Below the pieces are notes generated by a model that did no database searches, had not been told where the DNA came from, and saw only the letters and a list, made by a program, of their open reading frames with translations. 64,000 bases of DNA from Candidatus Pantoea deserta (GTDB taxonomy: Bacteria; Pseudomonadota; Gammaproteobacteria; Enterobacterales; Enterobacteriaceae): assembly GCF_003813865.1 (NCBI RefSeq), contig NZ_RMVG01000008.1:124001-188000 (forward strand), given 5' to 3'. Within the stretch, counting starts at the first letter, position 1, and every line of letters begins with the position of its first letter. A program made the translations under genes and the position numbers. This document shows, piece after piece, positions 1 through 7,856 of this stretch.

Positions 1-16
1 CCAGTGCCTCTTTCCG

Positions 17-1687
17 CTAAGCTTTTTCGCTCTGCTGATAAGCCACCTCGGTGCGCTGCACCGCATCCAGCGTCGCCATTTCACGTTCGCGTCCGGTTAG
101 CTCGCTGAGCTTGCCTTCGCGCATCTCCAGCAGACGATCGGCATGGGTAAAATAGTTATCATCGTGGCTAATGGCGAACACGGTTTTGCCCGACGCCTGC
201 AACCACGGCAGCAGTTCGCGATAAAACACGCGACGGAAGTGCGGGTCCTGATCGGCTGCCCACTCGTCCAGTAGCAGAATATCGCGCTCTTCTGCCGCTG
301 CCAGCAGCAGCGCGACGCGCTTGCTCTGCCCTTTTGACAGTTGCAGATTAAGGATTTTATTGCCCTCAATCTTTAGCTTATCCTGCATTTTCAGCCGTTC
401 CAGCCACGCCTGCACCAGCGCAGGATTAGCCGGTGCGCCTTCGCGCCCAATCAGGCGATCAAACAGGTGAACGTCGGTAAAGACGGCGGAGAAGTGTTTA
501 CGCCAGTGGTCGAGTTCCTCTGCGCCGATCGGCTTGCCGTCAAGCAGCAGACTACCGGAATGGGGCTGATACAGCCCCGTCAGCAGCATCGCCAGGGTGG
601 ACTTGCCGCTGCCGTTGCCGCCAATCAGAAATATCAGTTCGCCACGCCGTATCGTCAGGTTAATCGGACCCACTTCGAAGCCATTCTGTCCGTAATGGAA
701 CCTGACGTCGCGCAGTTCCAGCGTGCGCCACTCCTGTAACGGCGGCAGCGTATGGAAGCCCTCCTGCCACGGGGTCAGGTCGAAGGCGTTGAGTTTACGA
801 AACGCCACCTGAGCGCTGAGCAGCGTCGGCAGCGCGCCGACCGCCGACAGCAGCGGCGTGCGCAGAAACAACAGCGTCAGCGAAAAGGTCGCCGCCACCG
901 CCGTATTCGCCCAGCCCAGGCTGTTGGCCATAAAAAACACCATGCCAATCGCGCCAAGCGTCATAATGTTCGACCAGTTCACCGCGCTGAGGTGATAGGT
1001 ATCGGCGCGCACAATATGGTGACGGTAGGATTTCGCGTCCTCCTGATACACCGTTTCGTAAATCAGCTGGGCGCGTTCGCGGTTCAGGTGCAGCTCTTTG
1101 CGCCCTTCTGTTATGGTCTGAAAGTCACGATAAAGATCGTCTTCTACTTCGCGCAGCTTCGCCATATGACGATAAACGCGCGACACCAGCAGCCAGCCCC
1201 CCACCAGCGTAACCGCCATCCACAGGCTGGAGACCAGCAGCATTTTCGGCGACAGCCAGGCGAGGTAAACAGCCGAGCCGAGGGTAATGATAATGCCCTG
1301 AATCAGCTCCGGCAGGCGTACAAAAGCAATGGTAATGGCGCGAATATCGCTGGTCAGCCCGGCCAGCAGCTGGGCGTTGCCAATCTGTTCCAGCCGCTCG
1401 ATGCGGGTATCAAGAATGCGTTTAATAAACTCGCCGCGCAGCCGCCAGACAAAATGGTGACCCAGCTGCGTCAGCGCCAGCTGTGAAGCGAGCGTCACCG
1501 CCATCAGCAGCGCCAGCTGTAGCAAAAACTCCGGCAGAACAGAAAAAGAGGTATTGATGGCCGCAATCATTTCACTGTTGATATAGGCAATCATGGCAAT
1601 GCCGAGCACGGCGCTGAGCAGCGTCAGCAGGATGACGCCCGTGAAAGGCCAGCGATACTGGCTAAAAACAACCTTGAGCAACGCCAT
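17..1687 (-). CDS. yojI: YojI-type ABC exporter (fused permease and ATPase)
   Basis: Inner-membrane ABC exporter half-transporter. E. coli YojI, which this resembles end to end, exports microcin J25 together with TolC. The N-terminal ~290 residues hold several hydrophobic segments (about 15-45, 52-72, 130-172, 240-290). The ATPase domain follows, with Walker [10 protein letters not shown] at 356-364, signature LSKGQ at 450-454 and Walker B ILLLDE at 470-475. At 556 aa it is slightly longer than the E. coli protein (547), through the C-terminal tail. The start ATG is followed by a hydrophobic stretch aligned with E. coli. It is transcribed alone, away from alkB upstream (84-bp gap). The native substrate is unknown here. 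Confidence 0.93.
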   Translation of the reverse strand: MALLKVVFSQYRWPFTGVILLTLLSAVLGIAMIAYINSEMIAAINTSFSVLPEFLLQLALLMAVTLASQLALTQLGHHFVWRLRGEFIKRILDTRIERLEQIGNAQLLAGLTSDIRAITIAFVRLPELIQGIIITLGSAVYLAWLSPKMLLVSSLWMAVTLVGGWLLVSRVYRHMAKLREVEDDLYRDFQTITEGRKELHLNRERAQLIYETVYQEDAKSYRHHIVRADTYHLSAVNWSNIMTLGAIGMVFFMANSLGWANTAVAATFSLTLLFLRTPLLSAVGALPTLLSAQVAFRKLNAFDLTPWQEGFHTLPPLQEWRTLELRDVRFHYGQNGFEVGPINLTIRRGELIFLIGGNGSGKSTLAMLLTGLYQPHSGSLLLDGKPIGAEELDHWRKHFSAVFTDVHLFDRLIGREGAPANPALVQAWLERLKMQDKLKIEGNKILNLQLSKGQSKRVALLLAAAEERDILLLDEWAADQDPHFRRVFYRELLPWLQASGKTVFAISHDDNYFTHADRLLEMREGKLSELTGREREMATLDAVQRTEVAYQQSEKA

Positions 1688-1771
1688 AAAAAAGTCCAGC
1701 AGTCAGGAAAGCAGCCAGCAGTTTAAAGCGATGCGAAATGATAGCAATAGTTATTCGCAATGACGCCGCGC

Positions 1772-2413
1772 TCAGAAGGCGCGGCGGAAGGTCAGGTTGT
1801 AGCGAAACGCCCCAGCCTGCGGATGGACGCCGGGTTTAAGCGGCAGGATACCGTGATAGCGCAGGCGCGACGGCCCGCCCCATACCGCGACATCGCCATG
1901 TTCCAGCAGCACGCGCTGGGTGGCGTCGCCGCGTTCAAAGCCGCCAAACTGGAACACCGCCGGCAGCCCCAGCGAAACGGAAACGATCGGCTGACGTAAA
2001 TCCTTTTCATCTTTGTCCTGATGCAGCGTCAGCTTTGCCCCTGGCTCGTAGCGATTAATCAGGCAGGCATCAGGATTAAAGCCAGGGAAACCCGCCTCGC
2101 GCGCGCAGTCGATCGTCAGCTGACGAAACAGGGCCGGCATTGGCGGCCATTTGCGGCCGTTCTCCGTATCCTGCTCGCTATACTGATAGCCGCGCGAATC
2201 GCTTGACCAGCCGAAGTCGCCGCAGTTGGTCATGGCGACCGACATCCGGTGGCCGCCCGGCGTAATGCGATGATGAAACGGATTTTGCTGCGCCACCGCC
2301 AGAATAGCCGCTATCAGATCCGGCGCCGCTTCACGCGCGCGGCGGCGCAGGATCACCGCCCCTTCAGCCAGCGGCTCCTGCCAGGGCGCTTCGTCACTAA
2401 ACAGATCCAGCAT
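1772..2413 (-). CDS. alkB: AlkB, DNA/RNA alkylation repair dioxygenase
   Basis: Fe(II)/2-oxoglutarate-dependent dioxygenase that oxidatively removes methyl groups from 1-methyladenine and 3-methylcytosine in nucleic acids. The iron ligands H131, D133 and H187 and the oxoglutarate/substrate arginines R204 and R210 fall at exactly the E. coli numbers; length is 213 aa against 216. The gene lies 19 bp after apbE on the same strand, so it is probably the second gene of an apbE-alkB transcript. In E. coli alkB follows ada, whose product controls the adaptive response. No ada is present here, so induction is likely different. Confidence 0.96.
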   Translation of the reverse strand: MLDLFSDEAPWQEPLAEGAVILRRRAREAAPDLIAAILAVAQQNPFHHRITPGGHRMSVAMTNCGDFGWSSDSRGYQYSEQDTENGRKWPPMPALFRQLTIDCAREAGFPGFNPDACLINRYEPGAKLTLHQDKDEKDLRQPIVSVSLGLPAVFQFGGFERGDATQRVLLEHGDVAVWGGPSRLRYHGILPLKPGVHPQAGAFRYNLTFRRAF

Positions 2414-2432
2414 ACTCTCTCCTTACTTCTCT

Positions 2433-3464
2433 TTACTTACTGTCGATGAGAAAAGCAGAAAATTGTGGTGACATCCAGCTGACAAACTTATCGCCCTCTT
2501 TACTAATAAGGTAGACCGCCAGATGCTGCTGGCGCGCCAGCGCCTTCGCCTTCTCGCTGCCCAGCACCATCAGCCCAGTATCCCAGCCGTCGGCTTCCAG
2601 CGCCGTGGTGGCAATCACGGTGGCGGAAACCAGCTTGTGCTCAATGGGCCGCCCGGTGGCGGGATCGATGACGTGTGAGATGCGCTTGCCGTCCAGTTCA
2701 TAATAGTTGCGATAGCTGCCTGACGTGCTGATGCCATGCCCCTGCAAATTCACGCGCGCCTGTACGGCATTTTCACTGTCGGTCGGTTTCTGAATCGCCA
2801 CGCGCCAGCCCTGGCCCTGCGCGTTCTCTCCCCGGCTCAAGACCGCTCCCCCGACGGACACCAGATAGTTGTTAATCCCTTCCCGCTCCATCAGGCGCGC
2901 CAGATGATCGGTGGCATAGCCCTCTCCCATGGTAGAGAGATCGACATAGAGTCCAGGCAGATCTTTCTGAAGCCACTGCCCCTCGACCGTCTGAATCACC
3001 CGCAGGTGCTGTAATCCTGTCAGCGCTTTCGCTGCGGCAATTTGCGTATCCGTTGGGCTGTGCGCCGGTTGTCTGGTCGGGCCAAAGCCCCACAGGTTAA
3101 CCAGCGGACCGACGGTAATATCCATCGCGCCGCCGGTTTTTGCGCCGATACGCAGCGCTTCGGTGACAATATCTGCCATGTCAGCGCTGATCGGCTGCGG
3201 GGCTTCGCCCTGATAGCGGTTAAACCGTGACAGCACCGAATCGGGTTTCCAGGTGGAAAGCGTCTGGTCGTCGGCGTCAAGCTGCTGTTGAATCGCCTGT
3301 TGCAGTGCCGCTTTACGCGCGCTGTCAACGCCTGCCAGCGTCACGCGCCATACCGTCCCCATGGTTTTGCCTTCCAGCACCATGTTTTGCTGCGGCGTCG
3401 CGCTATCACAGGCGCTTAAAACCCAGCTCGCCGCTATCAACAGTGGAATCTTCCAGTTTTGCAT
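2433..3464 (-). CDS. apbE: ApbE, FAD:protein FMN transferase lipoprotein
   Basis: Periplasmic lipoprotein that attaches FMN through a phosphoester bond to threonine residues of target proteins such as NQR/RNF subunits. The N-terminus is a lipoprotein signal with lipobox L-S-A-C, giving lipidated Cys19. The ApbE domain follows with its GKTMGT segment near residue 33, DITVGPLVNLWGFGP near 120, and SVGG near 202. Length of 343 aa is normal. Its stop is 19 bp before alkB, suggesting one transcript. Upstream is a 1.1-kb spacer up to ompC. Confidence 0.95.
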   Translation of the reverse strand: MQNWKIPLLIAASWVLSACDSATPQQNMVLEGKTMGTVWRVTLAGVDSARKAALQQAIQQQLDADDQTLSTWKPDSVLSRFNRYQGEAPQPISADMADIVTEALRIGAKTGGAMDITVGPLVNLWGFGPTRQPAHSPTDTQIAAAKALTGLQHLRVIQTVEGQWLQKDLPGLYVDLSTMGEGYATDHLARLMEREGINNYLVSVGGAVLSRGENAQGQGWRVAIQKPTDSENAVQARVNLQGHGISTSGSYRNYYELDGKRISHVIDPATGRPIEHKLVSATVIATTALEADGWDTGLMVLGSEKAKALARQQHLAVYLISKEGDKFVSWMSPQFSAFLIDSK

Positions 3465-3600
3465 CTTTCCCTCATCTGTAACGCTTTATTCCAGCCTGAA
3501 ACAAAGCATAACCAGTCAGTAAATTAACCAAAAGTAAGTTGTCTGCGCTCTTTTCATCACGCAATATCGGCAGCTGTATCAGCTGATAACAGGAGGTTCT

Positions 3601-3714
3601 ATGACCTGGCTACTTCTGACCCTTATCGCGGGCGTATTTATTTTCAGCCTCGGTAAACTGCTGCAACAGCGGCGGCAAAAGCGTCTTGCCTGGAGCGCAA
3701 CGCGCCAGCGTTGA
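3601..3714 (+). CDS. putative 37-aa single-span membrane protein
   Basis: A short frame with an ATG preceded by a strong ribosome-binding site (AACAGGAGG, 4 bases before ATG). The 37 residues consist of a hydrophobic helix at about 3-18 (MTWLLLTLIAGVFIFSLGKL) and then a very basic tail of Gln/Arg/Lys ending RQR. That is the layout of enterobacterial small inner-membrane proteins with the C-terminus in the cytoplasm. It stands alone in the apbE-ompC spacer, and its start region is only 136 bp from the divergent apbE. I do not recognise a family. The RBS and composition argue for a real gene, but there is no homology evidence. Confidence 0.5.
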   Translation: MTWLLLTLIAGVFIFSLGKLLQQRRQKRLAWSATRQR

Positions 3715-3838
3715 GCAGCCTGCACCAAAAAGCAGCGGCAGTGTAGCAAACTCCGCAGCAAATCCGTGGCTGTGAGAGCCTTCAGACTGGCATGAATGCT
3801 GCACGGTTTAACCCGAATCTATTTTCGGGAGATGCAGC

Positions 3839-4590
3839 ATGGCTAAAACAGCGCAAGAAGATTCATGGCGTCAGTGGCTGAGTTTTTCCGCCTTTACGCT
3901 GGCGGGAACGGCATTTGAGGGCGGCGCGCCGTCGCTGCCCTCAAATGCAAAACCTGTGGCGCAGGCCACGCGCAAATTTACCGGTTCAGCTCGCTGAGTC
4001 CCGGCTGCCCATCCGGGCCTCTGGCGAGCGGCCAGCGATAAAGAGGTTCGCTGGCTGCCATCGGCAGCTCGTTGATACAGGCGAAGCGTTCCAGTATCTG
4101 AGCGTCAGCGCCGAAACGCCCTTTCTCATTGCCATAGCAGCAAAACCCGCTGCCGCCGCTCACAGGCGAAACACACCGTCAGCGAGGTGTTTTGCCGCAT
4201 CGGTAATGTGTTAATCGGTCGGTCATCCCGCTCTCTGTCGCCTTTCGACGAAGAAAAGCCTCCACCGCCTCGCGCTCCTGCGCCGTTTCGCTACCAATGC
4301 GCCAGCAGGTCGGCCGATCAGAGACTGGCGACTTGCGGCTGCGCTGTTATCAAGGCCAGCGCCGAACCGGGCGATCGCCGGCCTGAGCTCTGCGCGCTGA
4401 TTAAGGGACGCAGGCGAAAGATGGCGAAGGTCATTGCGCCCAGGCTGCCAGAAAAGGCGCGCGAGAAAACGGTCAGATTATGCTGCTGGCGGAAGGGACT
4501 ATCGTGCAGGCGCAGTTGAGGCAACGGGCGGAGAGAGTAACAGCGGACTGGGCCGCCGCGCTGGCGGCGACAGGACTAACGGGAGCGTAG
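3839..4590 (+). pseudogene. possible decayed gene of unknown family
   Basis: An ATG after a GGGAGATGCAGC leader opens a 53-codon frame (3839-4000) beginning MAKTAQEDSWRQWLSF and ending at a TGA. Protein-like stretches then continue in other forward frames. Around 4070-4150 one reads GEAFQYLSVSAETPFLIAIA. Near the end, in a third frame, one reads GQIMLLAEGTIVQAQ and TADWAAALAATGLTGA before a TAG at 4588-4590. Jumping frames with plausible peptide at both ends suggests a gene broken by several frameshifts. I cannot name the family. Chance open reading in GC-rich DNA is a real alternative. Confidence 0.3.
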
Positions 4591-4607
4591 CCCACAGGCT
4601 ACGCTCC
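4582..4607 (-). terminator. stem-loop downstream of ompC
   Basis: A perfect 11-bp inverted repeat (GGAGCGTAGCC, loop of 4, GGCTACGCTCC) lies 9 bp beyond the ompC stop. It is well placed to end or protect the ompC message. On the ompC strand it lacks a clear U-tract, so it may be a 3'-stabilising hairpin rather than an intrinsic terminator. Confidence 0.5.
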
Positions 4608-4615
4608 TGACGGGT

Positions 4616-5728
4616 TTAGAACTGATAAACCAGACCCAGCGCCACGGTGTCATCGGTGTTGATGCCGGCCGCGTCGGTGAAGTCATTGTCGTCCATCAGG
4701 TTGATCTGGTAATCAACATAGGTCGACATGTTTTTGTTGAAGTAATAGGTCGCGCCCACATCAACATATTTTTTCAGGTTCTGCTTGCCCCAGTTCTGCA
4801 CGTCGGTGCCGCGTGAGGTCACGAATGCCAGAGACGGACGCAGGCCGAAGTCGAACTGATACTGCGCAACCAGTTCCCAGTTATCCGCTTTATCAGCGTA
4901 GCCGTACACCGCATCATCAGTCGAGCCGAAGCGCGTTGCGTTGAAAGAGCGGCTGTACATAGCGGCCAGGTAGATGTTATTGGCGTCATATTTCAGGCCG
5001 CCGGTGTACACTTCGGCCTTGTCGCCGCGACCCAGGATACCCGGCGATGCGCCGTTCTGGTTGTTGGTACGGTCAGACTGGAACATTGCCGCGCCGATAC
5101 CGAAGCCAGAGCCAAGATCGTAAGTGGTGCTCAGACCCCAGCCGTCGCCGTTCTCGCCCAGTACGCTACGCCCAGAGGTTTCGCGGCTTGGGTTGTCGTT
5201 TTTGCCCTGATACTGAACGGCGAAGTTCCAGCCGTCCACCAGACCAAAGAAATTCGAGTTGCGGTAGGTCGCCATGCCGTTGCCGCGCTGGAACATAAAG
5301 TTGTCCGCGCCATAGGTGTCGCCGCCGAATTCTGGCAGAACGTCGGTCCATGCGCCGATGTCATAGGCTACGCCGTAGTTACGACCGTAGTCGAAAGAGC
5401 CCGCATCGCCGAATTTGATACCGGCGAAGCCCACGCGGGTAAAGCTATTGGCGGTGCCTTCGCTTTCAGCCGTGTTCAGCGCCGCCTGATATTCCCACTG
5501 GCCGTAACCGGTCAGCTGCTCGGAAATCTGGGTTTCGCCTTTAAAGCCGAAGCGCAGGTAGGACTGATCGCCGTCATTGCCATCGTTATCTGAGAAATAG
5601 TGCAGACCATCAACTTTACCGAACAGGTCTAATTTGTTGCCATCTTTGTTATAAATTTCCGCTGCGCTGGCAGAGCCTGCTGCAACCAGCAGCGCAGGGA
5701 TCATCAGGGAGAGAACGCGACGTTTCAT
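4616..5728 (-). CDS. ompC: OmpC-type trimeric outer-membrane porin
   Basis: General diffusion porin forming 16-stranded beta-barrel trimers for small hydrophilic solutes. The chosen ATG (5726-5728) has AGAGGG 7 bases upstream and starts a classic signal peptide ([22 protein letters not shown]) cleaved before [15 protein letters not shown]. An upstream in-frame start would add 24 non-signal residues and is rejected. The mature chain is about 348 aa and ends with the barrel-assembly signal GLVYQF. Assignment to OmpC rather than OmpF rests on the divergent micF gene and the neighbours apbE and rcsD. The long AT-rich leader carries repeated OmpR-like motifs. Confidence 0.93.
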   Translation of the reverse strand: MKRRVLSLMIPALLVAAGSASAAEIYNKDGNKLDLFGKVDGLHYFSDNDGNDGDQSYLRFGFKGETQISEQLTGYGQWEYQAALNTAESEGTANSFTRVGFAGIKFGDAGSFDYGRNYGVAYDIGAWTDVLPEFGGDTYGADNFMFQRGNGMATYRNSNFFGLVDGWNFAVQYQGKNDNPSRETSGRSVLGENGDGWGLSTTYDLGSGFGIGAAMFQSDRTNNQNGASPGILGRGDKAEVYTGGLKYDANNIYLAAMYSRSFNATRFGSTDDAVYGYADKADNWELVAQYQFDFGLRPSLAFVTSRGTDVQNWGKQNLKKYVDVGATYYFNKNMSTYVDYQINLMDDNDFTDAAGINTDDTVALGLVYQF

Positions 5729-5810
5729 TTTTTTACCCTCTGTTGTTATGTGCCTTATTTTTGCCACTGCAAACTGAACGCTTAAAAATTCAGCCGGCAA
5801 GCCATTGTTA

Positions 5811-5905
5811 TTTTATAAAGAGCAATAAGCCATCACGAAAATGCTACGAAATTTCCGAAACTGTTTCAAAGTGCGAAACAGTTATTTCCAGATGTAAAAA
5901 TTGCG
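5811..5905 (-). promoter_or_regulatory. ompC promoter with OmpR-like sites
   Basis: Reading toward ompC, three tandem segments resemble the OmpR sites of E. coli ompC: TTTACATCTGGAAATAAC, then GTTTCGCACTTTGAAAC, then TTTCGGAAATTTCG. They are followed by a weak -35 and a TATAAA -10 (5817-5812). GAAAC/GTTTC motifs recur at roughly 10-base spacing. A good -10 with a poor -35 fits an activator-dependent promoter. OmpR control is known for the family; the exact sites here are inferred. Confidence 0.6.
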
Positions 5906-6039
5906 GAACTAATAATCAGCACATATCGGTAAAAAATATCGCACAAAATATCAAATGGAATTTTAATTGTTTATTTTCATATGGTTGAGGTGCAGTTTAC
6001 TTCAGCACTGAATGATAAAACATATCTGTCATACGGGAA

Positions 6040-6045
6040 TACAAT
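6040..6045 (+). promoter_or_regulatory. micF -10 element
   Basis: TACAAT ends 7 bases before the inferred micF start at 6053 and differs from TATAAT at one position. The -35 area (AAAACA) is weak, as expected for an OmpR-assisted promoter. Confidence 0.5.
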
Positions 6046-6052
6046 AGATCCC

Positions 6053-6145
6053 GCTATCATCATTTATTTCATTATTACCTTCATTCACCCCGAATGAGAT
6101 GTTTACCCTAATTCCCGCCGGACATGTTTGTCCGGCTTTTTTTTT
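6053..6145 (+). ncRNA. micF: MicF antisense regulatory RNA
   Basis: The sequence starts GCTATCATCATTTATTTC, matching the E. coli MicF 5' end that pairs with the ompF leader. It continues through TTATTACCTTCATTC and GTTTACCC, both also conserved. It ends with a GC hairpin (CCGGACATGTTTGTCCGG) and nine T residues, a rho-independent terminator and Hfq tail. Length is about 93 nt, as in E. coli. It is divergent from ompC, the canonical position. MicF represses ompF translation and also targets lrp and other mRNAs in E. coli. The central part and the terminator stem differ in sequence from E. coli while the fold is kept. Confidence 0.92.
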
Positions 6146-6669
6146 GCCCTGAACGCGCCCTCTCCTGACTACATAAATCGATATACCTTTCCTGAATTAA
6201 TTTGATGCGGTCATCGCTGACATAATTCGCCAGCTATTCCTCTTCGCGTTAATTTATTTAATAAATTACCCAGTATTTAATTTATCACGGAAATAAACCG
6301 CTTCGTTTTCTGCCGTTGAGTTTATTTCGCTCTGGTGCCTTGCCCGCTATAAATTTGCCCGCCTAAAAACTGGTTAAACTATCATCGCGTTATCGCGACA
6401 GCGATCGATAACCCGCCTGCGCCAGCGCCGCGCCTGACAGCGCCTGGCTTCCCCTGTCGCCCGCTGATGGTTGTTCGCAGAGAGCGCAAAAATTTGTGTT
6501 AAGTGTTTAGGGACTTTTCAGATTATTGCCAGGAAAGTTCTGGAAAAGTTAAACAACCGGGTAAAAACCGCTAGAATGCGCGCTTTTCCGGCGATCCGTC
6601 ACCCGCGGTCCTCTATTCGCAGCGCGTGCGGCTACGGCTTTGATGCTACACTTCGTCGCTTTAATACTT
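6146..6669. other. micF to MFS spacer, no gene seen
   Basis: About 520 bases without a convincing frame. The first half is AT-rich and the second GC-rich. A possible promoter for the MFS gene is TTAAAC (6549-6554), 17 bases, TAGAAT (6572-6577), which would give a leader of about 90 nt. A 68-codon frame at 6471-6677 has no ribosome-binding site and a random composition. Confidence 0.4.
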
Positions 6670-7836
6670 ATGAATAACACTATGACCGCACTGGACGCCG
6701 CACCATCCCGTAAACTGCCTTCTCGTGTCAGTCAGGGAACTCGCATCGTTTTTCTTATTGCCGGTCTCGGCATGTCCTCCTGGGCACCTCTGGTGCCGTT
6801 CGCCAGCCAGCGTTTAGCCCTCAGCGGCGCGGCGCTGGGCGGGCTTCTGCTCTGCCTGGGAATGGGTTCGCTGGCGGCGATGCCGGTGACCGGCGCGCTG
6901 GTGGGCCGCTTTGGCTGCCGTCGGGTTATGTTCTACTCTACGCTGGTGATTCTGGCCATGCTGCCGCTGCTGGCGACGCTAAATGAGATGTGGATGATGG
7001 CCGCCGCGCTAATGGTGTTCGGCGCCGGTCTGGGCATGCTTGACGTGGCGATGAACGTGCAGGCGGTCGAAGTGGAAAAAGCCGCGCAGAAACCTATGAT
7101 GTCGGGCTTTCACGGCTTCTTTAGCCTGGGCGGTATTCTCGGCGCGGGCGCCGTCAGCCTGCTGCTCACCCTGAACCTGTCGCCGCTGATGTCGGTCGCG
7201 GTCATCGCCATCCTGATGCTGCTGCTGTTAGCCGCCAGTTTTCCCACGTTAATGAGCGAGCGTCTGCATCAGCCCGATCAGCCCTGGCTGGTGGTGCCGC
7301 GCGGCTTTGTCGCCTTTCTCGGCCTGCTCTGTTTTATTCTGTTTCTTGCTGAAGGCGCGGTGCTCGACTGGGGCGCGCTGCTGCTGCTACAAAACCCGGC
7401 CATGTCTACCGCGCACGCCGGACTGGGCTATGCCATCTTTTCGGTGGCGATGACGCTGGGCCGTCTCAGCGGCGATCGTATCATTCACCGCTTTGGCCGC
7501 TTCCCGGTAATGCTGACCGGGGCGTTGACGGCAGCGGCCGGTCTGGCGCTGGCGGTCTGGCTGCCCTGGCCGCAGGTGGCTCTGCTCGCCTTCCTGCTGG
7601 TTGGCTTTGGTCTGTCCAACACAGTGCCCATGCTGTTCAATGCCGTCGGTAATCAACGAGATATGCCCTCGAACCTGGCGATTTCAGCCATGACAACGCT
7701 GGGATATGCGGGTATTCTCTCAGGTCCGGCCTTAATCGGCTTTATTTCTCAATGGCTGAGCCTCAGCGGTGCCTTTCTGCTCATCGCGCTGCTGCTGTTG
7801 GCTGTGGCCGCCAGTGCCAGACTGGTTGCGCGATGA
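6670..7836 (+). CDS. MFS transporter, YbjJ-like
   Basis: Major facilitator superfamily protein of 388 aa with about 12 hydrophobic segments and no signal peptide. The inter-helix motif GRFGCRRVMFYS lies between TM2 and TM3, and GRLSGDRIIHRFGR marks the equivalent loop in the second half, which supports an MFS permease. Overall it resembles E. coli YbjJ, a putative transporter of unknown substrate. The start is taken at ATG 6670 (MNNTMTALDAAP); ATG 6682 is also possible. It ends 20 bp before rcsD on the same strand with no terminator between, so rcsD may be read from its promoter. This gene is absent at this locus in E. coli. Confidence 0.8.
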   Translation: MNNTMTALDAAPSRKLPSRVSQGTRIVFLIAGLGMSSWAPLVPFASQRLALSGAALGGLLLCLGMGSLAAMPVTGALVGRFGCRRVMFYSTLVILAMLPLLATLNEMWMMAAALMVFGAGLGMLDVAMNVQAVEVEKAAQKPMMSGFHGFFSLGGILGAGAVSLLLTLNLSPLMSVAVIAILMLLLLAASFPTLMSERLHQPDQPWLVVPRGFVAFLGLLCFILFLAEGAVLDWGALLLLQNPAMSTAHAGLGYAIFSVAMTLGRLSGDRIIHRFGRFPVMLTGALTAAAGLALAVWLPWPQVALLAFLLVGFGLSNTVPMLFNAVGNQRDMPSNLAISAMTTLGYAGILSGPALIGFISQWLSLSGAFLLIALLLLAVAASARLVAR

Positions 7837-7856
7837 TTTCAGGTGCCTGAGACGCT

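Noticed and set aside
6471..6677. 68-codon frame upstream of the MFS gene
   Set aside because: No ribosome-binding site; overlaps the likely promoter of the MFS gene; random composition.
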